Position numbers and translations under genes: made by a program | Notes under the pieces: model-generated | Seen by the model: only the letters and a program-made list of their open reading frames with translations | The model's database searches: none | Told to the model about the DNA's origin: nothing | Shown: piece by piece, positions 28,362 to 37,572 of the stretch | How positions within the stretch are numbered: position 1 is the stretch's first letter | How the letters are laid out: each line of letters starts with the position of its first letter | Source of the DNA: Prolixibacteraceae bacterium UBA1413 | GTDB lineage: Bacteria > Bacteroidota > Bacteroidia > Bacteroidales > Prolixibacteraceae | DNA: 64,000 nt | Direction of reading: 5' to 3' | NCBI GenBank assembly: GCA_002304925.1 | Contig: DBPT01000006.1 | Coordinates: forward strand, 62,001-126,000

Positions 28362-29666
28362 TTATTTCCTTCTTCCGGGTTTTCCTTGTCGGGGCTTCCT
28401 TCCCCCGGCATGACCCTCGGGGCGCTTCTTCTTTTGATGAAATGCCCCCTTGAAGGAGGGGTCGTCGATTTTCCGTTGCCGGTCAACCTCCCGTTTCTGC
28501 CTCTGCCGCTCTTCGAAAGCAGTCTCCGGGAAAGTGATGCCGGCGGGGATCTCCGCGATGGGGATTTCCATGCGGATCATCTTTTCGATACGCTTCAGAT
28601 GCCATTCTTCATCGGGAGTCACCAGGGTGATGGCGGTTCCCCGGTTCCCCGCCCGTGCCGTGCGGCCGATGCGGTGAATGTAATCTTCATAATGGGGGGG
28701 AATGTCAAAATTGATGACATGCGACACCAGGGAGGCATCCAGCCCGCGGGCTGACAGGTCGGTGGTAATCAGGATCCTCACCTCTCCTTCCTTGAAAGCC
28801 CTGATGGCGTTGAGGCGTGTGGACTGCCCCTTGTCACTGTGCATGATCCGTTTTTCACCTTCCGCTTTCCGCTTGACGACCTTGAAGACAGCGTCGGCGG
28901 AAGTTTTTGTCTTCACAAAAAGAATTACCCGGTGAAAGGCTGCCTCATCTGTCAGCAAGTGGCGGATCAGGACCAGTTTGGCCTGGAAATTGGGAACCCT
29001 GTAAACCATTTGTTCCACCTGTTCCACAGGAGTGGCGGAAGGCGCCACTTCCACCCTTTCGTAGTGGTCGAGGAACTCTTCGGCCATTTGTTCCATTTTT
29101 TCAGGGAAGGTGGCGCTGAACAGAAGGTTTTGCCGTCGCGGGGGAATGATCTCGAAAAGCTGCCGCAGCTGGGGCATAAATCCCATGTCGAGCATCCGGT
29201 CGGCTTCATCGATCACCAGGAATTTCACTTTCCTGAAAGAGAGTGCACCGGCCTGGTACAAATCCCACAGACGACCAGGAGTGGCTACCAGCAGGTCAAT
29301 CCCCGGAGACAGAAGTTCGGCATGTTTCGTCCAGCCCACACCCCCAAAAACGGCAGCCGAACGCAAATCGGTATAAGGGGTAAGTTCCGCAACATCCTCT
29401 CCTACCTGAACCGACAACTCCCGTGTAGGCACCAGGACAATGCACCGGGGCTCCGTCCCTTCCGCCTTCACCAGGCGAGTGAGCAGAGGCAACAGGTATG
29501 CGGCCGTCTTTCCCGTGCCCGTCTGGGCAATGCCCACCACGTTAATCCCCGAATTGATCACCGGAATAGCCAACTCCTGCACAGGCGTGGGCTCCGTGAA
29601 GCCGATCTCCCCCAACGCCCTCAGCAACGATTTGGCAACTTTAAGCTCTTCAAAACTTCTTCCCAT
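28362..29666 (-). CDS. rhlE: DEAD-box RNA helicase, RhlE-like
   Basis: ATP-dependent RNA helicase of 434 aa. Visible motifs: Q motif near FTEPTPVQELAIP, motif I AQTGTGKT, Ia PTRELS, II DEAD in VIDEADRMLDMGF, III SAT, and VI HRIGRTARAGNRG. A basic tail (RQRKIDDPSFKGAFHQKKKRP) follows, as in RhlE proteins active in ribosome or RNA turnover. The ATG at 29666 matches the family start; the longer frame would begin at TTG 29681. A -7-like element abuts the ATG, so the message could be leaderless. Confidence 0.93.
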   Translation of the reverse strand: MGRSFEELKVAKSLLRALGEIGFTEPTPVQELAIPVINSGINVVGIAQTGTGKTAAYLLPLLTRLVKAEGTEPRCIVLVPTRELSVQVGEDVAELTPYTDLRSAAVFGGVGWTKHAELLSPGIDLLVATPGRLWDLYQAGALSFRKVKFLVIDEADRMLDMGFMPQLRQLFEIIPPRRQNLLFSATFPEKMEQMAEEFLDHYERVEVAPSATPVEQVEQMVYRVPNFQAKLVLIRHLLTDEAAFHRVILFVKTKTSADAVFKVVKRKAEGEKRIMHSDKGQSTRLNAIRAFKEGEVRILITTDLSARGLDASLVSHVINFDIPPHYEDYIHRIGRTARAGNRGTAITLVTPDEEWHLKRIEKMIRMEIPIAEIPAGITFPETAFEERQRQKREVDRQRKIDDPSFKGAFHQKKKRPEGHAGGRKPRQGKPGRRK

Positions 29667-29670
29667 GCCG

Positions 29671-29678
29671 CAAAGATA
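29671..29678 (-). promoter_or_regulatory. Candidate -7 element directly upstream of rhlE
   Basis: TATCTTTG matches TAnnTTTG exactly and ends 4 nt before the rhlE ATG. If used, transcription would begin at or within the start codon. No clear -33 element. Confidence 0.35.
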
Positions 29679-29733
29679 CAAATCATCCCTGGTTTCTGAT
29701 TTCTCCCCTTCACGGGCACCAGCGCCTGAATAA

Positions 29734-30846
29734 TCAGTACTTCAGCCGATACTGGTTTCCGGGCAGGGCGACCACCCCCCCTTTGACTTCGAGTTCGAGC
29801 AGCAGAGCTGAAAGCTTCCTGACCGGCATTTCCACAGCCAGGGCAAGGGTGTCCAGATCCATTTTGTCTTCCTTTTTCAACCAGTCCACCACCCTTTGTT
29901 CTTCCCCGGAGAGCCTGGCAAAAAGTTCCTGCTGCCGCGGGGCTCTCATTTTGGCTTCAGGGATCCATCCCAGTGCGAATTCCAGGTCTTCCGCATTTTC
30001 GATCATGGCAGCGATATTCTTTTTTATCAACATATTACAGCCTTTGGAATGAATATCTACCGCTCTTCCCGGGAAGGCGCACACTTCGCGGTCGTAAGAG
30101 GATGCAATGTCGGAGGTGATCAGGGCGCCGCCCTTTTCTCCCGATTCCACGACGACGGTGACATCGCTAAGTCCCGCGATCAGGCGGTTCCGGCGGATGA
30201 AGTTGGGCGGGTCTATCCTGGTCCCGCTTGGAAAATCGGTCAGCAATCCCCCTTTCAGGAGCATGGTTTTTGCCGTCGGGGCATGTTGGGCAGGGTAGAG
30301 TTTGTCGAGACCGTGCCCCAGGACACCCACAGTGGGCAGACCGTATTTCAGGGCTGACTTATGTGCCTGAATATCTATTCCGTATGCCAGTCCGCTCACC
30401 ACCAGCAGCTGATGTCCACGGGACGCCAGATCCCTGAGAAGTTCATCACATATCTGCCTTCCGTAATCCGTGGCATGCCGGGTACCCACCACGCTGACGG
30501 CTTTGGCCATATCAAGGTCCGCCACCCCTTTGTAATAACAGACCACGGGAGCATCGGCGCACTCCCTAAAACGGCGTGGATAATCACCGTCAAGATAAAA
30601 GAATATCCTGATCCCCTCCCTGACGGCATACGCCAACTCTTTCTCCGCACTGACCAGGGTGTCGCTTTCCCTGATTTTCCGGCCATTCACTTCGCCAATC
30701 CCGGGAATCCTGATCAAATTCCGGAGGGGTTCCCTGAAGACGGCTTCCACGCTGCCCACGTGCTCCACCAGTGTGCGGGCCAAAACGCCCCCGATGCCGG
30801 GGATCATGGACAAGGCCACCTTGTACAGCAAAAGATCTTCTGTCAT
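29734..30846 (-). CDS. dprA: DprA, DNA-processing protein
   Basis: DprA (370 aa) loads RecA on incoming single-stranded DNA in natural transformation. An N-terminal helix-hairpin-helix region (PGIGGVLARTLVEHVGS, IPGIGEVNGRK) precedes the Rossmann-like core with VVGTRHATDYGRQ, VSGLAYGIDIQAHKSAL, GHGLDKLYPAQH and FIRRNRLIAGLSD, then a C-terminal winged-helix-like domain. Complete and of normal length. It sits between a small membrane protein and rhlE on the same strand; no other competence gene is in the window. Confidence 0.95.
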   Translation of the reverse strand: MTEDLLLYKVALSMIPGIGGVLARTLVEHVGSVEAVFREPLRNLIRIPGIGEVNGRKIRESDTLVSAEKELAYAVREGIRIFFYLDGDYPRRFRECADAPVVCYYKGVADLDMAKAVSVVGTRHATDYGRQICDELLRDLASRGHQLLVVSGLAYGIDIQAHKSALKYGLPTVGVLGHGLDKLYPAQHAPTAKTMLLKGGLLTDFPSGTRIDPPNFIRRNRLIAGLSDVTVVVESGEKGGALITSDIASSYDREVCAFPGRAVDIHSKGCNMLIKKNIAAMIENAEDLEFALGWIPEAKMRAPRQQELFARLSGEEQRVVDWLKKEDKMDLDTLALAVEMPVRKLSALLLELEVKGGVVALPGNQYRLKY

Positions 30847-30873
30847 AAAGCGGGGTTTTCAAAAAAACAATAT

Positions 30874-31326
30874 TCAGCGGTTTAAAAGCGTCCTGAGTTG
30901 CTCTTCGATCTGCCGTTGTTCTTCCTTGCTGACCGCCGCAAGGCTCACCGGATCGTATTCGGCGATTCCCCGTCTGGTTTTGACTACCAGGACCAAATCC
31001 CTGACCAAACCAAATACCGACTTCTCAAACCGGAAGTCATACAGGATACCCACGGGAAATTCGATGGTATTGTAATCTTTCCGTCCGAATTTCGTAGCCT
31101 GATAATAGCGGAGAATCACTTTCCCGTTGCCGGCGTCAAACCAGACATAGGAAAAATCAATCGACTGAAATACCAGAAACCACACCACAAGGATGCCCGC
31201 TGACACAAAACCGGGAACATCCTTTCCCAAAAGGAAAAACAGCAGCGAAGCCAGAGCCATCACGCCCGCTCCGATATAAAACAAACGTTTGATACGCCTG
31301 ATCCGCGCTGAATTCTCCGTTATCAT
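30874..31326 (-). CDS. Small membrane protein with PH-like C-terminal domain, function unknown
   Basis: Protein of 150 aa with two adjacent hydrophobic segments (about residues 17-55) and a soluble beta-rich C-terminal part (KVILRYYQATKFGRKDYNTIEFPVGI) resembling bacterial PH-like membrane proteins. It ends in a charged helix. I recognise no named family. It lies 27 nt upstream of dprA and is divergent from aroB, so it leads the dprA-rhlE group. Confidence 0.7.
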   Translation of the reverse strand: MITENSARIRRIKRLFYIGAGVMALASLLFFLLGKDVPGFVSAGILVVWFLVFQSIDFSYVWFDAGNGKVILRYYQATKFGRKDYNTIEFPVGILYDFRFEKSVFGLVRDLVLVVKTRRGIAEYDPVSLAAVSKEEQRQIEEQLRTLLNR

Positions 31327-31398
31327 TTACCGAATATCGAAGGTGTAAGTTTTGGTATGGAAACAAAGTTGTAACTTAGCGCAATTTACAACGGATGA

Positions 31399-32454
31399 AT
31401 GGATAATTCAAAGGACAGGGCTGAAATTATTTTCTCCTCTTCGGTGGAGGAAGATTTTGCTAAGGTCATCGCCGACTTTCCCGGAGACCAAATTTTCCTG
31501 GCCACGGATTCTGTGGTTGAAGAACTCTGGGTCTGTAACAATACGTTATTCGGAAGGTTCCCCCGCATCGTCATTCCTGCGGGAGAAGAGAACAAAAATC
31601 TCTCCTCGGCGGCGATGATCTGGGAATTTCTGACAGCCAGGGGCGCCGGCCGGAAATCGCTGCTGATCAATGTAGGGGGAGGCATGCTCACCGATCTGGC
31701 AGGATTTGCCGCGTCGACCTTCAAAAGGGGCATTGGTTTTGTCAACATCCCCACCACCCTCCTTTCACAGGTCGACGCCTCTGTCGGCGGGAAAACCGGC
31801 ATCAACTTCCGCGGGTTGAAGAATGAAATAGGCACCTTCAGGGAGCCTCTGGCCGTTCTGATCCATACTCCGTTTCTGAAAACCCTCGACCGGATGAACC
31901 TCCTTTCGGGATTTGCGGAAATGATAAAGCACGGATTGATTTTCAGTCCCGCGCATCTCACGGAATTGCACCGTTTTGACCCTGACGTGGCCGATTACGA
32001 TGAACTCCGGGAGTTCATCCGCCATTCCGTGGAAGTCAAGAATCACTTTGTCACCCGCGATCCTCTGGAGGCCGATATCAGGAAAGCCCTGAATTTCGGC
32101 CACACCGCCGGGCATGCCATCGAAAGCCTGGCCCTCGAAACAGGCCATCCGGTGTTGCATGGGTATGCCGTTGCCTGGGGAATGGTTGCCGAGCTCTTTC
32201 TTTCTTCGGAAACCTGCGGTTTCCCCGCCGGCGAGGCCCGCCGCATGGGGAATTGGATAAGACAGCTCTATGGCCCCGTCCCGATGAATCATGATCATTC
32301 TGAAAAACTCCTTGCGCTGATGATGCATGACAAAAAAAATGAAGCCGGACTGATCAATTTTACCCTCCTGTCAGCCACCGGAAAATTCGAGATCAACCGG
32401 CATTGCAGCCGCGATCAGGTTCTGGCATCCCTGGAAAGCCTGTACGACCTGTAA
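31399..32454 (+). CDS. aroB: AroB, 3-dehydroquinate synthase
   Basis: Second enzyme of the shikimate pathway (351 aa), converting DAHP to 3-dehydroquinate using NAD+ and a divalent metal. Motifs: NVGGGMLTDLAGFAASTFKRG with the NAD site, IPTTLLSQVDASVGGKTGIN, GFAEMIKHG, and metal ligands in NFGHTAGHAIE and LHGYAVAWGM. Only 5 nt separate it from aroA. Confidence 0.96.
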   Translation: MDNSKDRAEIIFSSSVEEDFAKVIADFPGDQIFLATDSVVEELWVCNNTLFGRFPRIVIPAGEENKNLSSAAMIWEFLTARGAGRKSLLINVGGGMLTDLAGFAASTFKRGIGFVNIPTTLLSQVDASVGGKTGINFRGLKNEIGTFREPLAVLIHTPFLKTLDRMNLLSGFAEMIKHGLIFSPAHLTELHRFDPDVADYDELREFIRHSVEVKNHFVTRDPLEADIRKALNFGHTAGHAIESLALETGHPVLHGYAVAWGMVAELFLSSETCGFPAGEARRMGNWIRQLYGPVPMNHDHSEKLLALMMHDKKNEAGLINFTLLSATGKFEINRHCSRDQVLASLESLYDL

Positions 32455-32459
32455 ATTCC

Positions 32460-33713
32460 ATGGCCATGACCCATCATCACGTTTTGCATATTGAGGCCCC
32501 CTCCGGTTCACCGAACGCGAAGATCTCCCTTCCTGCCTCGAAAAGTATCAGCAACAGGGTTCTGATCATCAAAGCACTGTCCAAAAGTCAGGATAAAATT
32601 GAAAATCTCAGTGACAGCGATGATACGCGTGTCATGGAAGCCATTCTGGCGTCAGATGGGCCGTTCTTCGATGTAGGGCATGCGGGGACAGCCATGCGTT
32701 TTCTGACAGCCTATCTTTCGAGAACCGCCGGAGAGTGGTTGCTGACCGGTTCAGAGCGGATGCAGCAACGCCCGGTTAAGGTGCTGGTCGAGGCACTCCG
32801 CAAACTGGGAGCCCTCATCGAATACGCCGGAGAGGATGGATTTCCGCCCCTGAAAATCACAGGAACGCTCCTGAAAGGAGGAACGCTCGAACTGGACGGA
32901 AGCATTTCCAGCCAGTACATCACCGCCCTCCTGTTGATCGCTCCCACCCTTGAGGGCGGTCTCACCCTCCTGTTGCAAAACAGAGTCACCTCCAGGAGTT
33001 ATATCGGTATGACCCTCCGGCTGCTGGAACAGGCAGGTGTCCGTTCCATCTGGAAAAACAATGAAATCACGGTTCCCCGGCAATCTTTCCTTCCCTGCGG
33101 ATTCACGGTAGAATCTGACTGGACCGCCGCATCGTACTGGTATGAAATACTGGCGCTCAGCAAGTCCGGAGAAGTGTTGCTGGAAAACCTCCGCCTGTCA
33201 GGACTCCAGGGAGACGAAGCCGTTTCCTACTGGTTTGAAGCCTTTGGGATAACCACAACTACCACGGAGCATGCCATCCTGATTACCAAAAAAGAGGATG
33301 TCAGGCCTTCCCGGGTTTTTCTGGATTTCCATGAGAATCCCGACGTCGGGCAAACACTGGCCACGCTATGCGTTGCCAAAGGAATTCCCTTTCATTTCAA
33401 AGGATTGGAAACCCTCCGGATCAAGGAAACCGACCGCATTGCGGCATTGCAGAAAGAACTGTCGAAGTTCGGAGCCGGCATTGTCGTTCCCGCCCCCGGG
33501 GAGCTGAAATGGGATGGGGTGATCCATCCTGACCTGGCACAAGACCTTCCGGTCATCGACACATACGATGACCATCGCATGGCCATGGCTTTCGCACCGA
33601 TGGCACTCACGGGGAAACCGCTGGTCATCCGAAATCCCGGCGTAGTCACCAAATCCTATCCGGCATTTTGGAATGACCTGCGTCAGGCGGGTTTCATGAT
33701 CAGCGAAGCCTGA
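32460..33713 (+). CDS. aroA: AroA, EPSP synthase
   Basis: Shikimate-pathway enzyme (417 aa) making 5-enolpyruvylshikimate 3-phosphate from shikimate 3-phosphate and PEP. Motifs: ASKSISNRVLI, GTAMRFLTAYLS near 80, SQYITALLLIAP, the C-terminal catalytic LRIKETDRIAALQKEL, YDDHRMAMAFAP and a final SYPAFWNDL. I use the ATG at 32460, just after the aroB stop; the in-frame extension back to 32403 would run inside aroB. Convergent with the NagX-like gene, 7 nt apart. Confidence 0.96.
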   Translation: MAMTHHHVLHIEAPSGSPNAKISLPASKSISNRVLIIKALSKSQDKIENLSDSDDTRVMEAILASDGPFFDVGHAGTAMRFLTAYLSRTAGEWLLTGSERMQQRPVKVLVEALRKLGALIEYAGEDGFPPLKITGTLLKGGTLELDGSISSQYITALLLIAPTLEGGLTLLLQNRVTSRSYIGMTLRLLEQAGVRSIWKNNEITVPRQSFLPCGFTVESDWTAASYWYEILALSKSGEVLLENLRLSGLQGDEAVSYWFEAFGITTTTTEHAILITKKEDVRPSRVFLDFHENPDVGQTLATLCVAKGIPFHFKGLETLRIKETDRIAALQKELSKFGAGIVVPAPGELKWDGVIHPDLAQDLPVIDTYDDHRMAMAFAPMALTGKPLVIRNPGVVTKSYPAFWNDLRQAGFMISEA

Positions 33714-33720
33714 CCCGAAA

Positions 33721-34815
33721 TCAGAGCTTGAGGAATATTTTCTTCCGGTAAAGTACCAATGCCGGTATGAAAAGAATGCCGACATAGAGCAGGGCATAGA
33801 GGAGGCTTGCAAATTTGGGAGCTGTCCCCATTCCTGTAAAGAAATCCATGAAATGACCTTTTATGGATGCTCCCCCAATCTGGATTCCGTAGAAAAAATA
33901 ACCCAGCAACCCGGCCAGCACATACACCGAAATGGCATTTGAGCCGAAGATGACCCAGGGTTTTGCGTATTTCTTATAGCCGAGATGGTCAACCAGGAAA
34001 AGGCTCGCCGCCAGCGTCATGGAAGCCAGTCCGGAGGTGGCCATCACAAAGGAGCTGGTCCACAAACCCTTGTTGAGGGGGAAATGCCAGCTCCAGACCA
34101 CACCCAGGGTAGCTGCCAGAAATCCTGCCGTGAAGAGCCATATGATTTTCCTTTCCATGCTGTTTTTGCTCAGGATGAGCGTTCCCGCCAGCATGCCGGT
34201 GATCCCCGTGGCAATGGCAGGCAAGGTGCTGAACACCCCCTCCGGGTCCCAGGTTTTCTGCCACATCCTCCCCGGCAACAGGAAAGAATCTATCCAGGCA
34301 GCCAGGTTCACCCCAGGCTCAAGCATGGGCTTTCCATACCCGGGGGTGGGGAGAAACATCATGGACAACCAGTAACCGACCAGCAAACATCCCGCAATAA
34401 TGGCCTGCCTCTTCCACCCCACCTTCAAAAAGAGAAGGGCGCAGACCAGAAAAACGATGGCAATCCGCTGAAGTACGCCGGCTACCCGCAACTCCCCGAA
34501 ATTAAAGCGGGGATAGAGCGCCAGGAAAATTCCAACGGCAAAGATTTTTACCGAACGCCAGACAATCTTCCTGACCATCTCTTTTTGCGACACACCAGCC
34601 GCCACCCTTTTGGTATAAGCCAGAGCAACGGATACCCCCACAATGAAAATGAAAAACGGAAAAATCAGGTCGGTAGGGGTAATCCCGTTCCAGGGCTTGT
34701 GCAACAACGGAGCATACACATGGCTCCAACTTCCGGGATTGTTCACCATGATCATGGATGCGATGGTGAAACCGCGGAAGGCATCCAGGGAAATCAGCCT
34801 TTGATTCTGTTTCAT
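33721..34815 (-). CDS. HGSNAT/NagX-like membrane acyltransferase (DUF5009)
   Basis: Inner-membrane protein of 364 aa with about ten hydrophobic segments. The N-terminal RLISLDAFRGFTIASMIMVNNPGSW is the hallmark of the family that includes human heparan-alpha-glucosaminide acetyltransferase and bacterial NagX. Human HGSNAT moves an acetyl group across the membrane to terminal glucosamine. The bacterial substrate is not certain. It is divergent from a GH20 hexosaminidase, which releases terminal GlcNAc, so a shared amino-sugar role is plausible. The ATG at 34815 is preferred to TTG at 34818. Confidence 0.86.
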   Translation of the reverse strand: MKQNQRLISLDAFRGFTIASMIMVNNPGSWSHVYAPLLHKPWNGITPTDLIFPFFIFIVGVSVALAYTKRVAAGVSQKEMVRKIVWRSVKIFAVGIFLALYPRFNFGELRVAGVLQRIAIVFLVCALLFLKVGWKRQAIIAGCLLVGYWLSMMFLPTPGYGKPMLEPGVNLAAWIDSFLLPGRMWQKTWDPEGVFSTLPAIATGITGMLAGTLILSKNSMERKIIWLFTAGFLAATLGVVWSWHFPLNKGLWTSSFVMATSGLASMTLAASLFLVDHLGYKKYAKPWVIFGSNAISVYVLAGLLGYFFYGIQIGGASIKGHFMDFFTGMGTAPKFASLLYALLYVGILFIPALVLYRKKIFLKL

Positions 34816-34857
34816 CAATATCGGGTTTTTATCAGGGTTACTTTCAATTGGTTCAAT

Positions 34858-34865
34858 TATCTTTG
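34858..34865 (+). promoter_or_regulatory. Candidate -7 element for the GH20 gene
   Basis: TATCTTTG is an exact TAnnTTTG match. A start near 34872 gives a leader of about 32 nt to the ATG at 34904 but only about 5 nt to the ATG at 34877, which supports the downstream start. The -33 region is weak. Confidence 0.45.
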
Positions 34866-34903
34866 GCGAATATATAATGAGCCAAACTAAATATTTTTCC
34901 GCT

Positions 34904-37480
34904 ATGAAAAAAATATCGTTTCATGTTTTTTTATGCACGCTTCTGTTTATGTTCACCCGTTGTGACCAGCAGAAAGTGCCTTCGGGTGATCAACTTACTG
35001 TAAGCTGGAAGGTGATCAGCAATGAATATGCCGACCAGCCGGGAGTAAAAGCGCAATTTACTATTGAAAATAAAAGCGGTTTCACCCTCGACGAAAACAA
35101 CTGGGCGTTGTTTTATAACCAAACCCCCCGCGAAGTCAGGAATACGGAAGGTAATGCATTGATCACGCGCATCAGCGGGGATTGGTACAGGCTTTCTCCT
35201 GCCGGAGGGTTTTTGTTGAAACCGGGAGAAAAAGCTGAAATTGTTTATGAGTCGGAAGCATGGCTGATCAAGGAGTCGGACGCGCCTCTGGGCCTTTATT
35301 TTGTCTTCTACGGTAAGGATGGAGCTGAGAAATCCATTGTCGCCGTATCAGACTATACCCTTGAACCATTTACGGAACCGGAACAAGTCAACCGTCACCG
35401 CAACGATTACGAGCCCCTTCCCACCCCGGAAACCACCTTCCGGAACAACGGGAAGCTCCACGACGTGCCGGTGGAATCGCTGCCAGCAGTGGTTCCCACG
35501 CCCGTCTCCGCCAGGTTTCCGGGGAAAACGGTATTTTTCAGCGATGTTCCGCAACTCTTCTACCAAAAGGGTCTGGAACAGGAAGCCGGGTATGCCGCCG
35601 CCGTGTTGGGCAGAATTGCCGGCAGTGCCGTAACTCCCAAAGAAGCTGAAGAGCCCCGGGCCAACGCCATCTTCCTGGGATTGAGACCCATGACGGTCAA
35701 CGGCGTATCCCGTGAAGCCTATAAACTGGAAATCAGGGAAGACCCCTCGGTGGTCATCTACGGAAGTGATCCCGCCGGTGTTTTTTACGGCATGATGACC
35801 CTGATGGCCCTGGTTCCCGCAGATGCGGGTACCGGTCAGTCGGGACTTCCGGCCACGGAGATCGAGGATGCTCCGCGATTCCCCTTCCGCAGCCTCCACA
35901 TCGATGTGGCCCGTAACTTCCAGAGCAAGGAAACCGTGAAAAAAATGATTGACATCATGGCTTGTTACAAGCTCAACACCATGCAGCTCTATCTCGCGGA
36001 AGACGAGGGATGGAGAATCGCCATCGCCAGTCTCCCGGAACTGACGGAGGTCGCCTCACGCAGGGGACACACCACCAAAGACGGTGTTGACATGCTCCAT
36101 CCCGCCTATGGGTCGGGACCTTTCCCCGATGCCGAAGGATCTACCGGCAGCGGATTTTATTCCCGTGACGATTTCATGGAGATCCTCAGGTACGCCCACC
36201 AGCGTCATATCCGGATTCTCCCTACCATCAACTTCCCCGGGCACTCCCGGGCAGCCATCCGGGCTATGGAAGCCCGCTACCGGAAATTCATGATGGAAGG
36301 GAATGAAGAAAAGGCTGAAGAATTCAGGCTGATCGATCCCGATGACCAGTCGGTATACAATTCAGCACAGCATTACAACGACAATGTGGTTTGCGTGGCC
36401 AGGGAATCGGTTTACAAATTCTATGAGACTGTCATTGACGAAATCATCGGGATGTACGCTGACGCCGGGGTGCCCCTAGAAATTTTCCATACCGGAGGGG
36501 ATGAAGTTCCCGAGGGAGTATGGACCCAATCGCCGCTGTGTGCCAAACTGATGGAAGGCATGCCTGAAATCAGGGATCCCAAGAACCTGCAGAGCTACTT
36601 CCTGAAGCGAGCTGTGGAAATTCTGAAAGCCCGCAATCTGAAGGCGGGGGGTTGGGAGGAAGTCGCCCTGCTGAAGAACGAAGAGGGGAAATACGTCCCG
36701 AATCCGGCTTTTGCCGGCGGCGAGGTAATTCCCTGGGCGTGGAACAACCTGGGACAGTGGGCCAACCTCTCCTATCGCCTGGCCAATGCCGGATATCCCG
36801 TGGTGATGTGCGACGTCTCCAATTTTTACTTTGACTTTGCTTACAGCAAGGATCCCCGGGAGCCCGGACTCTATTGGGGAGGTTTCTGCAATGTCCGCAA
36901 TCCCTGGCAATTCGCCCCCTGGAACTCTTTTGTCACCAACCTGAAGACGGGGATGGGTCGCGACATTGATCCTGCGACGGCGTATGCCGGGATGGAAAGG
37001 CTGAAGCCGGAGGCCCGGAAAAACATCATGGGAATGCAGGCCCAGTTGTGGGCTGAGACCATCAGGGGTCCCCAAATGCTGGAATACTATGCGCTTCCCA
37101 AAATGATCGGTCTCGCCGAAACGGCATGGGGAAAAGAACGCCCCTGGGAAGGCGAAGCCAATCCTATGCGGCGCCAACAGCTGATGGACGAGGGGTGGAA
37201 CCAGTTTGCCAACGTTTTGGGCAAGCGTGAGCTGTCACGCCTGAGCAGACTTTTCGGGGGTTTCAACTACCGACTACCTCCTCCGGGGGCCGTCATCGAA
37301 GAGGGCATGTTAAAAGCCAACATTGAATATCCCGGCTTGAAAATCCGTTACTCCACCGATGGGGGGGAACCTTCCATCCAGTCTCCGGAATACAGGAATC
37401 CCGTTCCTGTCAGAGGAGAAGTGCAGCTGAAGGCTTTTGACGCCACAGGCAAGGGAAGCAGAACGGTTGTAGTAAAATAG
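34904..37480 (+). CDS. GH20 beta-N-acetylhexosaminidase (chitobiase-like lipoprotein)
   Basis: Cell-surface or periplasmic hydrolase of 858 aa removing terminal beta-GlcNAc/GalNAc. A lipoprotein signal ends in FMFTRC. Domains in order: an N-terminal chitobiase-type beta domain (to about 165), a GH20b domain, the catalytic barrel from about 330 with the Asp-Glu pair in HTGGDEVPEGVW, and a C-terminal chitobiase-like beta domain (KIRYSTDGGEP). Catalysis is substrate-assisted by the acetamido group. The ATG at 34904 starts directly on the signal peptide; 34877 is an upstream alternative. Complete and of normal chitobiase length. Confidence 0.94.
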   Translation: MKKISFHVFLCTLLFMFTRCDQQKVPSGDQLTVSWKVISNEYADQPGVKAQFTIENKSGFTLDENNWALFYNQTPREVRNTEGNALITRISGDWYRLSPAGGFLLKPGEKAEIVYESEAWLIKESDAPLGLYFVFYGKDGAEKSIVAVSDYTLEPFTEPEQVNRHRNDYEPLPTPETTFRNNGKLHDVPVESLPAVVPTPVSARFPGKTVFFSDVPQLFYQKGLEQEAGYAAAVLGRIAGSAVTPKEAEEPRANAIFLGLRPMTVNGVSREAYKLEIREDPSVVIYGSDPAGVFYGMMTLMALVPADAGTGQSGLPATEIEDAPRFPFRSLHIDVARNFQSKETVKKMIDIMACYKLNTMQLYLAEDEGWRIAIASLPELTEVASRRGHTTKDGVDMLHPAYGSGPFPDAEGSTGSGFYSRDDFMEILRYAHQRHIRILPTINFPGHSRAAIRAMEARYRKFMMEGNEEKAEEFRLIDPDDQSVYNSAQHYNDNVVCVARESVYKFYETVIDEIIGMYADAGVPLEIFHTGGDEVPEGVWTQSPLCAKLMEGMPEIRDPKNLQSYFLKRAVEILKARNLKAGGWEEVALLKNEEGKYVPNPAFAGGEVIPWAWNNLGQWANLSYRLANAGYPVVMCDVSNFYFDFAYSKDPREPGLYWGGFCNVRNPWQFAPWNSFVTNLKTGMGRDIDPATAYAGMERLKPEARKNIMGMQAQLWAETIRGPQMLEYYALPKMIGLAETAWGKERPWEGEANPMRRQQLMDEGWNQFANVLGKRELSRLSRLFGGFNYRLPPPGAVIEEGMLKANIEYPGLKIRYSTDGGEPSIQSPEYRNPVPVRGEVQLKAFDATGKGSRTVVVK

Positions 37481-37560
37481 CCCGGGGAGGAGATCATTCG
37501 AATATCAACTACAACTCCGGTAAAGAAGCAGTACGGTTGTAGTAAAATAGCCCGGGGAGG
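37455..37560. repeat. 36-bp direct repeat at the 3' end of the GH20 gene
   Basis: Copies at 37455-37490 and 37525-37560 differ at one base (37462 A, 37532 T) and are exactly 70 bp apart. The first includes the last codons and stop of the GH20 gene, so the second repeats that tail outside any gene. The spacer contains ACTACAAC (37508-37515), complementary to GTTGTAGT inside each copy (37466-37473 and 37536-37543), so it could pair with either. Confidence 0.9.
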
Positions 37561-37572
37561 GGGGTAGCCGCA

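Noticed and set aside
29734..30846. dprA as sign of a mobile or defence island
   Set aside because: dprA is a core gene in most bacteria and its neighbours here are ordinary chromosomal genes.
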